64,000 bases of DNA, taken from positions 12,028,001 to 12,092,000 of the forward strand of contig OX335655.1 in the NCBI GenBank assembly GCA_946894095.1. The letters run 5' to 3'. Both the position numbers and the translations under genes were made by a program. Below, piece after piece: positions 34,601-47,218 of this stretch. Each line of letters begins with the position of its first letter. The first letter of the stretch is position 1. The notes beneath the pieces were generated by a model. That model saw only the letters and a list, made by a program, of their open reading frames with translations. It was not told where the DNA came from and searched no databases. Source of the DNA: Incurvaria masculella. Lineage: Eukaryota > Arthropoda > Insecta > Lepidoptera > Incurvariidae.

Positions 34601-35427
34601 TCACTACATAGTATAAAACAAAGTCGCTTTCTCTGTCCCTATATCCCTATGGAGTCTCCCTATGTACGCTTAAATCTTTAAAACTACGCAACGGATTTTG
34701 ATGCGTTTTTTTTAAATAGATATAGTGATTAAAGAGGAAGGTTTATATGTATAATAACATCCATTAAATGGTGGAGAAATACTGTTATTTTTGAGTTTTC
34801 CAATGTGATGTTGTAAAAAATTTCATTTTTTCCGCTTACATTGCAAACGCAGGCTGAACCCTACGAGATTTATCAAAATAACGTACTAAGTATTGTACAC
34901 ATTGAACAGGTCTACAGAAAACTCCGCGATGGTATATGTATCTCTTATGGATATCCCACAATACAATTTTTTTGTCATTTACTTTTTACGACGAATAATG
35001 GCTAATTTTCGAAGTGATTTTAACCAATACAGCATTAATCCTTATCCAATAAATACCTTAAATACATTGTTGATTTAATATAGATCTATATGGCCTGCTA
35101 CAGCATATGATTTAAATGAATATTTTCGAAGATATTACAAATAGAAAAATTGCGGGACGTAGCGCTTGCGGCGGTACCGGCCGGCCGGGGCGGCGGGAGC
35201 GTGCCTATAAATAGTGCGTCGGAGGCCGCGGTTCTCCCTATAGCACTTTGAATTTATTATTTCTCTAATATCTCATAATCATCTAATAATAATATCTAAG
35301 TTTTTTTTATTTCAAATATTTCAATGTAGGAACTCTACGTAAAAAGGGTTTATTTGTGTATCATTGTGTCAAAATAATATTTTTTTAAATGATATCATGC
35401 CCGTGCAAAGCCGGGACGGGCTGCTAG
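34601..35427 (+). mobile_element. Non-autonomous Helitron, copy 2 (827 bp)
   Basis: Begins TCACTACATAGTATAAAAC after A34600 and ends ACGGGCTGCTAG before T35428. The same 3' hairpin as copy 1 is present and similarity runs throughout in the opposite orientation. The CCCTATAT tandem is shorter here. No protein-coding capacity. Confidence 0.87.
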
Positions 35428-35445
35428 TAACAATATATAATGTAT

Positions 35446-35716
35446 TTTTTATGCAACCTGACATGGATGGCTAATACCACACAACTACCGTTATGATATT
35501 AGCCCAATACACCACATTCCCGAAGGAATTAGGTGCCAAGCCAGGACCTTCCCTTAATGAGCACGGCTACATTGAGCTGAATGGAAAACATGAAAAATTT
35601 TTCATTGCCGCTTCGACCATCATTTCATCGAATGCGATGGTACCAACCCGGGGGGGGGGGGGGGGGGGGATTAACCTTTACCACTAGGGAAAGGGGACCT
35701 ACAGTTTTACATGGAT
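35446..35716 (-). mobile_element. SINE family A copy, head missing, with poly-G tract
   Basis: The tail (TATGCAACCTGACATGGATG at left) and body are well preserved. The GGGCGGGC segment of the body has become an uninterrupted G-run at 35651-35669. The copy stops at TTTTACATGGA. Confidence 0.78.
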
Positions 35717-36315
35717 AAGTGCGCGCAGTGGCTCTTTCGCGCCACTCGTCACACGAATTACCGTCTGCCGCGCCATCTCCAATAGTGCTCCAGCCTTCCG
35801 CGGTTTAAAGCTTTTACCTAATGACTTAATCCTGTACACGGCCGCACCCCTCCGTCCGACCGCACCGCCCTCCGTCCACACTCAAGCGTTCCCGCCGGTG
35901 CGAGCCGAATTATACCGGGAGAGGGATCAGGCACAAATCCAGATTATTGTTTTGGATGAGCGGCTGAAAACTATGAGCCAGCCGAGCGGAGGGATCAAGG
36001 GATACGGACGGTGTTAAATGTAATTATTGGACTGGCGTAAATGAATTTTGTGGACGCAAGGCTCTGTTGGATAACCATTCGTGACTGGAATCGTAAACGC
36101 TGCATTACGGTGGTGATTAAATAGGAAACGATCCCGCCTTTGTACGTGGGAATGATTCGTGTGAGTACGTGACTCCTGTGAGAGAAAAAAATATCTGATC
36201 AGAATTGGATACAACGGGTTTTGAACACTTTGATTTTTTGGTGTTATTGGTTTGAGGTAAGATGGCGCCATATATATTATGGCTTAGTAAATTTGAAAAT
36301 GAGAACACGTTTGCT
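35717..36315. other. Unassigned, GC-rich at the left
   Basis: 35720-35890 is GC-rich and open on the minus strand (contains FKPRKAGALLEMARQTVIR), but it is cut off abruptly by the SINE at 35716. Not recognised. Confidence 0.3.
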
Positions 36316-36723
36316 TTTTTTTATGCAACCTGACGTGGATGGTTAATACCATACAACTACTGTTATGATATTAGCCCAATACACCACATTACCGAAGAAA
36401 TTAGGTGCCATGCCAGGACCTTCCCTCTATGAGCACCGCTACATTGAACTTCATGAAAAACACGGACAATTTTCCATTGCGCTTCGACCATCTTTTCATC
36501 CAATGCGATAGTACCAACCCGGGCGGGCTTAAACCCTACCACCTAGTAGGGGAAGGGGACCTACAGTTTTACATGGATTCCGAACCATGGAGCAGCTCGC
36601 ATTCGTGACGAAATGCATTTATCGAACTCAGAAAGAGAAAGAAAGTGTTGCATATCGGGGCGAGGAATTGAACCCAGAACTCTGATACGCTAGGCCAGTC
36701 CCCGCGCCACTAGGCTACGAGCC
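36316..36723 (-). mobile_element. SINE family A copy, full length, tRNA head
   Basis: At about 408 bp this is the best reference copy. Minus-strand head GGCTCGTAGCCTAGTGGCGC (A box TAGCCTAGTGG); B box GGTTCAATTCC about 31 bases on. The body and T-rich-flanked tail (TGACGTGGATGG at left) are complete. Confidence 0.88.
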
Positions 36724-38336
36724 GCTGATATTAATCTGAAGTAGGATTCGTACCTGAAACTTTCTGATAACTAGGCGATTACGTGCCTGGATAAAATGAC
36801 TAGAATATTATTTACGCACAGGTCTGCAAATAATTGTATATTTTTATGAGATTAGAAATTAATGATGATAATGATATTATCTCAACACACCTCATGGAAA
36901 CTAAGAGCAATGCCGGGAAAAAAATACATAGAAAGCAATTTGTCCTGTCACCTGTTGGCTGCATATGCCTGCCCAGACTTCAACCTCTACCCTGGGTAAA
37001 AAGGCCACGCAAAGTTTGTCTTTTGTGCATGGCAAACCATGATCACATCGGCCTTATGTGACCACAAAACTGATTTGGCAGCGCAGAGCAGCCAAAACTT
37101 CACAATTAACCCGGCCACATGGCATGCCAAGACTATCACCCGTCTCTTGGCTGCGTTGAGATGGGCCTACGTTCCATCCACCGAAGTGAAAGGAAGGACA
37201 AGCGGCCTGCGGTCGATATCGCGTCTCCGCCATATGGTCAAAATAACCGGGGATGAAAATGAATCGAAATTCGGCGCCGCGTCGTATACCACACAGTCGA
37301 AACATCGCCACCGCGCGCGAATGTGCTCTGAAATAGCATTAGCCAAGTCAGTTCTCTCCCGTACAAACCGTCCAATACGTCTGCGACTATGTTGTCATGT
37401 GATATGTACGTTAAGTTGGATTGGAGCTGCCCTATCTCGTTCCTTTTTATCTATGGTTCAATCACAATGCGTAATAGCGGCCGAGCTCGGTTAAATTGCG
37501 TAAGTGAAACCTAAAAATTTCAATGAATATTTGAAATGGGAGCAGGCGATAGTAATAATTACCTACCGATTATTATTGTAGGTTTGCTTAGTGAATATGA
37601 AATTGTAATTGTTACCTAACGTGATTAGCCTAACCTGACCTACTATCAACTGACTACACTGAGTTGACATACATCCATATACCTATCTTATAATGACAAA
37701 TTTCATTTCTTTGCCAGGCCAACTACTTGCCATAACTCAGGAACAACTTTTGCTTCAGAAAATGTATTACCGACCATCACGATTCATTTGTTTAGTGTGA
37801 CAGTATTTTTGAAGCAACTAGACAATTTGTTTAATGGAGCTCGACGTGTATTTTGTTTAGTATAGTCTTACTAGCTGAGGTACCCGGCTCCGCTCAGGTT
37901 AATGTGTGATGCCGACTGATGTCGGGCTGAACCTAATATTTTATGTTATGTTACAAGGCCCAGACTCTCTTTATACCAAATTTTATCAAAATTGGGTGAG
38001 CAGTTTAGGCGTGAAAACTTAACAGACACAGTTATTTTCGGAGTAATAATATTCGTATGGATAGTCTGGATTATCACGTTATATGAATTTAACGATTATA
38101 TAAAAATACATGTAAAAAAAGTAACAGGATACTTTTTAGTTTTTGGCAATTGTTTTTACGGATCTCCTAAAAAAAAAGAATAGGGAAATAGAAGTCAAAC
38201 GGATGCGGGTAGCATGCGACACCAAATGACTGAATTAATACCAGCTGCCTCCTCGATAATGAACGGCTCGAAACGTCGGAGAAAGGTCTCCTCCCGCCGC
38301 GTGAAAGGCCGCGAGTTTCGGTTCAGAATGGTGTTC
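36724..38336. other. Unassigned; longest unexplained ORF at 37039-37494
   Basis: A 151-codon plus-strand ORF has an opposite open frame over part of it. Composition looks ordinary, and no domain or splice context is recognisable. 37870-38010 (TACCCGGCTCCGCTCAGGTT) resembles 58150-58170, a dispersed repeat. Confidence 0.3.
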
Positions 38337-38497
38337 GCAAGTAGAAAATATAATTTACGAGAGGCGCACGGAATTTACACATACCAACCACACGAACCAA
38401 TTACGGCCAAATAAATATCATGGTTGAAGTCTACAATAATCTCCCAAATCATATACAAAATTCGGAGTCACATAATATATTTAAAAAAGCTTGCTAA
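38337..38497 (+). pseudogene. LINE reverse transcriptase C-terminal relic
   Basis: A frameshifted reading gives RKYNLRE.., then IPTTRTNYGQINIMVEVYNN, LPNHIQNSESHNIFKKAC and TAA at 38495. The pattern ((Y)NLR..IPxTRTxxG..YNxLPxxI..FKK) is the end of Jockey/CR1-like RTs. Confidence 0.55.
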
Positions 38498-39271
38498 ATT
38501 GTACTTATAGAATAATTAGATATGTTGACATATACATATACTACATAATACATCAGCTCTTCTAGCTATGTTTATACATTATTTTTTAAATGGTATTACC
38601 TTATATTATTTAGTTGTTACAATGTTTGTAACCGCATAACAACGATGTACTTCTAAGCGAATGTCATTCGTTCTTTGAGATAAATAAGGATTCCATAAAC
38701 AAAAAACGGTCAGGTGATTATGGTTTACCAATCTACGCGTTTCGTATCGAAACTCGTCACCTAGCCTACGGCTAATGGTCAAAGTTATTTGAAAGTGAGA
38801 CAGTACAGAACGTATGTGTGTGTACTGAGTTGTACAGGAATGTTTAGGAACATTTGAAAATCGGCCCGAAAGCAAATTTACGAAAATACCTTAGTACACA
38901 ATTCAAGTCTGCAAATAGGATTGTTATTCGATATTGGTGATGGCAGGCTAACGTTTGAGGTCACCTGGAATGAGCTTATTGGCTCAGTTGTATCGGATTT
39001 CGTTCAAAACAACCGTCATCATCAAATAACCAAACTTGCAAAATATTTAGAATAGCGCGCGCGCAAATATTGGAATAATTTTCACTGTAGTTTCTAACTT
39101 CACTTGGTATGTTTAATTTCAGTTGAACGATGTATTTGACCAAAATTTAGAGATACGGATACACTTTACCAGTGTACATGCAGCGATAATAAATATTTTC
39201 ACCGTCACCGTCACCATGACGAGGGTCATGCTAGCACGCGCGCCCCATGCGCAGGCTAAGAGCACAGGTGT

Positions 39272-39717
39272 GCTCGCGCCATACAAATGCACTTTTTAAC
39301 AAATGTAATAATATGTAGTGAAACGCTTCAGAAAATCCAAATAGAACTCCAGACTGATAATGGATTGTTAATATTTTTTTATTCCATCATTTATTTAAAT
39401 AATAATAAAAATAAAAAAGTTTTTCTCATTAGAAATCTGAAAGTAATTCGATTAATAGATATAAGCAAAAACAGCATATATGCATTAACAAAACATTCCA
39501 TTTGCTATTAGATTTCTACATTTAGTCAAAAAAGTTCGGAAATGGACACCGTTTCCGCAATGTATTTTGTATAGAAAAAGGTAACATACATTAACGAAAA
39601 TAGGTTGATTAATAGACAAGGAATCATATATTGTAAGAATGACACTTATAATCGTCAGACTTAGTTAGTTAACTTGGGGGCCTCGTCTAACTTTGCGATT
39701 TGGCTAGTACCAGCGCC
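39272..39717. mobile_element. TTAA MITE family copy 1 (left end diverged)
   Basis: About 445 bases nearly identical to 41735-42181. The right end AGTACCAGCGCC is followed by TTAA (39718-39721), as in the other copy. The left terminal 17 or so bases and left TTAA are not found, so this end is truncated or rearranged. Confidence 0.7.
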
Positions 39718-40019
39718 TTAATAGTCAGGGAACCTCATTATGTTACATAAAGAAACACATCAACATGGGTGCCATTTCCGGCTCCCGAGCACCGATGAAT
39801 CAATTAAAGACTTACCCAATAAAGCCCATTTTGTTGGTTTTGTTAAATAAAAAAATCCTTTATTAACTTTTTTTTTTACATAATTGTCGAAAGCTTCTAT
39901 TAACCAAAAACAGAAAAAGTAAACAGAAAGAAAAGGAAAGCTGTTTATATATATTGTATAATTTATATGAATTATTACTTTTATAGTTTATGAACATACA
40001 TGAATTTTCAGACGTAATT

Positions 40020-40205
40020 AAGTCATTTAGGATGTAGGCCTCCCCCATCAACCTCCAGTGAGTTCTTTCTCTTGCCAGTCGCGTCCATGTTTTTCCTGCC
40101 GTGCGTCGCTGTGATGTCGTCTGCCCAGCGCCTCCGGGTTCTACCGCGAGCTCGTTTGCCGCGGGGCCATAGTGGCTGGGAAATGTTATATTATCTTTAT
40201 ATTTC
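40020..40205 (-). pseudogene. RTE-like LINE C-terminus, frameshifted
   Basis: The minus strand gives RGKRARGRTRRRWADDITA in one frame and TAGKTWTRLARERTHWRLMG, EAY in another: the (R)GR..RRWxDDI...W.RxAxxRxxWxxxxEAY end of RTE polyproteins. One indel separates the frames. The A/T-rich 39840-39870 stretch may be its tail. Confidence 0.65.
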
Positions 40206-40504
40206 CAATAAAAGTTTCTAAAAAAATTTGATGGTGAAACAATACTCTCATACATAAGAGAGTCGATTCTCGTTACTTAGCAGACGGTGGCGGGTTACAA
40301 GCGAGTGAAAGGTTTCTTGTACCACCTGCTTGCATGTAGGTGGTAGAAGCTACTTTCTCTTATTCTTTCTAACTCGAGCTTAACCCTCGGAGGCTATAAT
40401 AGCCCTGAAGATACTCGGCATTGTTTCATCCCAGCTTTGCTCAGGTCAATTCGGTTTTTGACATTCACTCGAGCAGAACCCGGTGAAATATATCAGTAAA
40501 TATA

Positions 40505-40640
40505 ACAACGAATGCGATATATGCATAATCGATAGTGAAGCAAGGACATACTAATAAAGAAACAAAACTGTAAAAATAACTGCTTTATGATTAAACTGCT
40601 GGATCTGAACCAGGAAGCAAACCCTTCTATGTCCATACTT
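40505..40640 (-). mobile_element. SINE family B fragment
   Basis: The minus strand reads GGTTCAGATCCAGCAG, AAAGCAGTTATTTTTACAG and TGTCCTTGCTTCACTATCG. The B box is preserved. Confidence 0.45.
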
Positions 40641-40678
40641 TGTAAATTATCTTATAGACCTCCTACCGCAAGCAATGC

Positions 40679-43107
40679 CTTCTCATAACACACAGTATCT
40701 CCACTTCTCAAGCCACTCCTAATGCGTATACGTCGATATCGAATGGCTCACTAAGTTTTATAGACGTGACTAGATCCTTAGTTCTTAAATACCTAAAAGG
40801 AGTTGACCCAAATAAGGGCCCTGGAAGTGACGGCATTCCACCCCTGTTTGTGAAGTTGTGTGCAGACCAACTTGCGTTTCCACTGGAACTTCTCTTTAGG
40901 CGATCACTTAAAGAGGGGACTTTTCCAGCCAAATGGAAAGAAGCGCTGGTAGTTTCGATTCACAAAAGCGGATCGAAGCACCTGGTCGAAAACTACAGAC
41001 CAACTTCGATTCTATCAGTATTTAGCAAATTACTTGAGCTTGTGGTTTACGATCAGGTGTATCCTCTGTTGTCAAATAGCATCACAACAGCGCAGCACGG
41101 CTTTATGCGCGCCCGTTCCGTCGTGTCGAATTTGGCAGTATTCATAGATTACGTCACTGCCAGGATGGATGAAAGGGTGCAAGTGGATGCTATTTATACG
41201 GACTATGCCAAGTGCTTCGACCGAATCAACCACGAAATATTGGTTCGCAAGCTGGCCGAGCTAGGTGTTCACGGTACTTTACTTCGTTGGATAGATTCAT
41301 ATATCAGGAACCGCTCGCAGGCAGTGCGTATCGGTGAATTTAGGTCTAACTTCATGATTATTCCTTCCGGGGTCCCTCAAGGCTCTCATCTCGGACCACT
41401 TTTTTCAATGCCAGTATCTATGATATAGTTGAATGCTTCAACCATGCCTCATTCTTGCTGTACGCAGATGATGCAAAAATATACATGGCAATCGAGCAAC
41501 AGACAGACTGTATTAGCATGCAAGCCGACCTCGATAGAGTCTCACAGTATTGCTTGATGAATAGATTAGACTTAAATGTTTTAAAGTGTCAAACAATCAC
41601 GTTCAGCAGGAATAGAAAACAAATATCATATGATTACTCGCTCAACAAAACGCAAATACCACGGGTAAATGTTGTTCGGGACCTAGGTGTGATGCTCGAT
41701 ACAAAGTTAGTGTTTAAGGCGCTAGGACTAACCGACCCCTCGCGCCATACAAATGCACTTTTTAACAAATGTAATAATATGTAGTGAAACGCTTCAGCAA
41801 CTGAACTCCAGACTGATAATGGATTGTTAATATTTTTTTATTCCATCATTTATTTAAATAATAATAAAAATAAAAAAGTTGATTTTTCTCATTAGAAATC
41901 TGAAAGTAATTCGATTTCTAGATATAAGCAAAAACAGCATATATGCATAAACAAAAAAATCCATTTGCGTTTAGATTTCTACCTTTAGTCAAAAAAGTTC
42001 GGAAATGGACACCGTTTCCGCAATGTATTTTGTATAGAAAAAGGAAACATACATTAACGAAAATAATTCGATTCCTAGACAAGGAATCATATATTGTAAG
42101 GATGACACTTATAATCGTCAGACTTAGTTAGTTAACTTGGGGTGCCTCGTCTAACTTTGCGATTTGGCTAGTACCAGGCCCTTAATCAACACTATGAACA
42201 CATTGTCTCGAAAGCTTTCAAAATGTTGGGATTCCTCATACGTACTTGTAAGCCTTTCTCCAATCCTGCCACACTTAGGACACTTTATTTTGCTTATGTC
42301 CGCAGCGTATTGGAGTTTGCGTCGCCGATCTGGTCCCCTTCGTTTTCAACACAAACACAGCGTATAGAGAGAGTCCAAAAAAAATTTTTGAAACAACTTA
42401 ATTTCCGAGAAAATATTACTTTTGATAGCTACAAAGAGGCGGCTTACCATCATGGACTACTGACCCTCGAGCAGAGGAGATGCGCTGCCGATGTGATATT
42501 TCTATACAATGTCCTGAATAATAATATAGACTGCCCGGATATCCTAAAGCGTATTTCACTACGCGCAGCTCCGGTACGTACGCGCAGTCTTGATTTGTTT
42601 CAAACCCATAGTTGTCACACTAGGTACGCCCAGACATCCACCATTAATAGATGTATGGAGACTTACAACAAAAAATTCTGTGAAATCGATATTTTCAACT
42701 TAACCAAAACTAAATTTGCAAAAAAAATCAAAGAGCTTCTCCAACATCACTATCTGTCTTAAAGATAAAAAATGTCAAAAAAAAAAACATAACTTAACCC
42801 TATCACAACCTTCACGCACTCCTCACACATACATACACACCCTGTCACACAAACTCAACTCACACCCACACACCCTAGTCACGCTTCTTACAAAGATTCC
42901 AGCACCCCCTGCCCCCCCCCCACATATGTCCGATTAACCTTTAGGATATTTTTGAATTTGTATTACATCATAGGTACCTATAACGTCAACAAAATTTTCA
43001 AATTGTGAAACTTTATAATTGGCTTAACAATTTGATAAATACCTGTACTATTTGTAACCATAAATAGCTGTTAAGTTTCTATAATAAATAAATAAATAAA
43101 TAAATAA
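40679..43107 (+). pseudogene. CR1/Jockey-superfamily LINE, RT domain to 3' tail
   Basis: 5'-truncated non-LTR retrotransposon. RT landmarks in order: GVDPNKGPGSDGIPP, VVSIHKSG, NYRPTSILSVFSKLLE, AQHGFMRARS, YTDYAKCFDRINHE (motif A Asp), SGVPQGSHLGPLF (motif B), LLYADDAKIY (catalytic YADD), then RSVLEFASPIWSP and VQKKFLKQL toward the C-terminus. Stop TAA at 42760-42762. The 3' UTR ends in (AATA)n at 43084-43107. Two lesions: an extra T in a T-run near 41398-41405 shifts frame just after motif B, and a TTAA MITE occupies 41718-42181. Catalytic residues survive, so the copy is fairly young, but the endonuclease and 5' half are missing. Confidence 0.85.
41718..42181. mobile_element. TTAA MITE inserted in the LINE RT gene
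   Basis: Flanked by TTAA at 41714-41717 and 42182-42185. Ends GGCGCTAGGACTAACC and (complement) GGGCCTGGTACTAGCC are imperfect inverted repeats. Excising the element plus one TTAA restores the RT frame (V-F-N-Q-H-Y-E). piggyBac-like by its target. Confidence 0.82.
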
Positions 43108-43345
43108 CATATAAGTTGATTTAACTATTTACTTGCATTGCGAATATTTCCTGCAAACATTAAACATTCAAACGAATATTGAACATTCGAACTCATAAAG
43201 CTTGCTTCTTTATTTAATTAATAAAGTGTTTCCTTTCCTGTCGATTCTACATTCATATTAAATTCGTTGCAAAAACCGACCATGTCTGTCAAAGTGTCAA
43301 CTGTCCTCCTTCAAACCATGGAAAATTGTATAAAAAGTCGCTAAC

Positions 43346-43494
43346 CTGGTATTTTTTCACCAAGTGCTGATTTATCTTAATCCACACTTAAAGGGCTTTT
43401 ATAACTGATTATCTTGTACTGGTATCGATTGCAAGCTGCTAAGAAAGGCCCTTAATATGTGGCGATTAAGTTAATCAGAGGTAGGTGAAAAAAG
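43346..43494. mobile_element. MITE with CAAGTGCTGATT ends, copy B
   Basis: The inverted arms and interior (GATTGCAAGCTGCTAAGAAA) match 19450-19613. Confidence 0.65.
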
Positions 43495-46138
43495 ATTTCA
43501 CTTTAGATACGGTGGGGGAAAAAAAATATGAAAATCAGCCTTACTTTACTGATAATATCACAAAAAACGTCTCTTCACCTCGCTTTAGTCCGAACTATCA
43601 TTAGAGCAGGTTACGCGAAACGCCCACACGTTCGTTTAAACGGTACAGTTGATTTTCAGTCCGAATTTCAGGTGGATTCCTACTAATCTGGCGGAACGCG
43701 TTAGGACCGCAAATTAGTGCGATTGTGGCGCGGGCGAGCGAATCGCGAACTGTACATTCTGTACACTCCCTATGCATATGTACACCGCTACTCAATGCCG
43801 TATACTGATTCAGTAATGTAATATGAATTAATTCAACCAACAGTTTTAAATAGGAAGGAAATTTATGTCGCTCAGCGAAAGTCCGATGTCAAGTTAGAGT
43901 TCCGTTAATGTTGTTGAGTTTCTCCCCATTTTGAGTAGCAATAATTTAGACTTTACCATCAGTAAGAACAATTTCACAAAATCGTTGCAAATTTTTTTCC
44001 AACAATTTCTTTCAGGGTTCTTTTTTTACTATAAGCAACAAATTAGTGCGTAGTTACCTCTAGGGAAATAAAATAGGCTGATTTTAACCGACATCGAGCT
44101 TTAACTGTAGCATAAACATTGTAACAGAACTAAGAAAATCTTTGTGTATTTATGATGTTACCTTTAATTCCTCATCACAGTTTTAGTTAAAATATAAAAT
44201 CAATTGCACAATATTTTAATGACTGGACATGTTATTCTATGAGTGAAGTACAGGCCACAAGAATAGAGTCCGTGTTAGTTGGCGTGCAAAATTGCACCTT
44301 GGTTAATGGACAAAGAGAGCATTAATAAACATTTTCAAATCTCAGAGCCCAGCTGACTTCACGACAGTCCCAAAAAATACAACTAACAATAAAATAAATA
44401 AACATTGTTTTTTTTTTTTTATACAATTCCCTTATCGATTTAGGAGCTCTTTTTACCCGACAAGAAGTAGGGTTATGTTTTTCTATCGTATATATTTACA
44501 TGTTAACTTTAAAAAACAAATTTTAAATAATATTACAGGCCCTCATAGCATCCATTACAATGTAATCAGCCAAATCTAGCGAAATTTTCATCTAATACAA
44601 GGCTCCGGTGTTCGAGTAATTTTCGACGATTTCGGGATTCTGAAGTGGAACTGAAAACGCCGCTATTGTTCCGCGCGGAGACGACATCGATTCGTCAATG
44701 ACAGATAGCAAGGACGTCACTATTAGAACCATAGAGTTATGTGGATACTAAAGTGGACATTCATCGCCGAATTGCATTCATTTCTTTAAGGGCGTAAATT
44801 AAACAGCAATTCATTATTTTTAAAAACAACCTGAACTCATTTTTAAGTTTAAAAAAATTAAAGATGCATTAATGTTTTAGCTATGCATATTTGAAACATG
44901 TAACGTGAATATTTTACGCTCTTATTTTTTGTTCAACCTTTTTTTTATGAATTGTTAAGCATATTTTCCTAATTCGAGAAATCAAAGCACCTACGAGACC
45001 TTCAGTTTTTATAATAATAGACTGTCAATACACTAACTCACTTTTTTTTCCAAATTCGTAATAGTTGCTTATTTAAGTTTTCACTGTTGTTCGACATAAT
45101 ACTTGATGTTTCCGGATAAACACTATAAAGCTTTCTTCTTGCCGACATTTGCCACGTGGTGGACGAAAGATTATTTCGTTATATTTATTTTGAAATATAA
45201 ATATATGTTGCTTTAATTACGCGGTTATAAAGCTGAACGCAATCGGCTCGTATAATAACTAGTATTAATTATTTTTTTACAGTAAGTATTCCAAATACGC
45301 GTCCAGCACACCTACCGTAGTAAATGAACTCACCGGGTGAACTGGAAAGTGAGTGATGAAATCTTAAGTTTAGATACACTTCGTACCATGTAACTGGTAA
45401 ATTTAATTTCAGTTAGCCGATCAACATGTCGTTTGACAGTTTGACAGTACAAAATATAACTAAACGTCAGATTCAACCACTCGATTCACCCAGCGAGTTG
45501 TCACCGCGGTAACTCCCCAGTTTCCTTAAAAATTGATCTCTATCACCGATATATTCCTTGAGATACGAGTCCGTAAAACTCATATCGAGGGATAAATCCG
45601 CCTCAAAAGCCCTCAGCGTAGTCGATGGAGGGTCTGATTTAGATTCAGGGCCGAGCGGCTGCCCCCCCCGCCGACCCCTGAAGGTCCCACGAATGCAAAT
45701 GTACCATGAGCACGTTCGTTCGGTTTCGCGGACGCTCTTCATGCAAATTGAAGCTTGCTCTATTAATCTCGGGACGTTAATGCATACAAATAGATGACAA
45801 AATAAACGCCGAACTCCGTGGAGGTAGACTGACTTCGGATTTGATCACTTTTATGTTACAAATCTATACTAATTAATGACGTTAATAAAGTACGTAGACG
45901 AGGCGTCAAAGCAGCTGTCCACACAAAGCATCGAACCATTATCTCCGAGGCGATCAGTGTTGCAGTTATGTTATTTTAATTTGCCCGCCTACACATTCAT
46001 TTTTGTTTTCAATTGATCAAAGAAACACAAAAGTATCTATTTTATTATTCTTATTACATTATATCGAATATAAAAAATAAATAAAAGTGTTATCCCGCAC
46101 TAAACGATTTACGAAAAATATCGCCAATATATGATTAT
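43495..46138. other. Longest stretch without a recognised element
   Basis: AT-rich. A GC-richer patch at 45480-45720 is open on both strands and unrecognised. No TE termini found. Confidence 0.35.
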
Positions 46139-46398
46139 TTTTTTTGCAACTTGACATGGTGGGCTAACACCACACAAGTACCGTTATGATATTAGCCCAA
46201 TACACCACATTCCCGAAGGAATTAGGTGCCATGCCAGCACCTTCCCTTTATGAGCACGGCTACACGGAACTAGATGGGAAACACGGACAATTTTTCATTG
46301 CCGCTTCGACCATCTGCTCATCCAATGCGATGGTACCAACCCGGGAGGGTCGGGGCGAGGAATTGAACCCAGACCTCTGGTAGGCTAGGCCAGTCACT
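46139..46398 (-). mobile_element. SINE family A copy with internal deletion
   Basis: The tail and body run to GGTACCAACCCGGGAGGG, then jump straight to the tRNA-like head (CGGGGCGAGGAATTGAACCC). About 130 bases are deleted between body and head. Confidence 0.78.
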
Positions 46399-46930
46399 AC
46401 TCTCACACAAATTCGTGAATTATTTTTTTTACCTTGAGTGTTTGCATATTTTTTTCCTCATCGAATATCTGCGTGCGTTTATTAAGGTCATTGATCCTAA
46501 TATAAAAAAGCGAAAGGTTTATTTTTCGTTTGATGCCTTTTGCTATCTGGAGCTACCGGTCGGATTTGAAAAAAACTTTTTGATTTGATAAGCCCAAGTC
46601 TTAAGGAAGGTTATAGGCCATTTAAGACCACGCTACGACTCAGGCTGACGAATAGTCCATGGTCCAAAGGGGACATTTCGTTCCTATAAACTTATTCATA
46701 CTACTTTTCATTAGTATTAGTTTAATAATAACGACCATTCATCTCAGCCTTAGAAGACGAGGAAAATGAACAAAAACCAATAAAGAACGCAATGTGAAAA
46801 CATTATTTCGTTGTGCGAGGGCCGAGGGCGTATTATAACTGGCTCCGCTCGGGTGATTGTTTAAAACGATGTTGACCCTTAGCTAGTCTATTTTGGTTAA
46901 AATCCGTGCGGCGAAAATTCGAATTGAAAC

Positions 46931-47218
46931 AAAAAAACCGGCCAAGTGCGGACTCGCACACGAAGGGTTCCGTACCATCGTAAAAAAAAAACAAAAAACA
47001 CGTTTTTTGTATAGGAGCCCCCTTTAATTTTAATTATTTTTTCATCTTACCTATTTGTTGTTGTAGCGGCAAAATAAATACACACTCTTTGAAAATTTCA
47101 GCTGTCTACCTGTTACGGTTACTGAGATACAGCCCTGTGACAGACGGACAGACGGACAGACGGCGGAGGCTTAGTAATAGGGTTCCGTTTTCACCCTTTG
47201 GGTACGGAACCCTAAAAA
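46931..47218 (-). mobile_element. AGGGTTCCG element, copy 4
   Basis: AAAACCGGCCAAGTGCGGAC to GTACGGAACCCTAAAAAC. It forms an inverted pair with copy 5, 284 bases downstream. Confidence 0.82.

Noticed and set aside
37039..37494. A 151-codon ORF as a host gene
   Set aside because: No recognisable domain, no splice context, an overlapping antisense ORF, and it lies in repeat-rich DNA. Kept only as an unexplained ORF.
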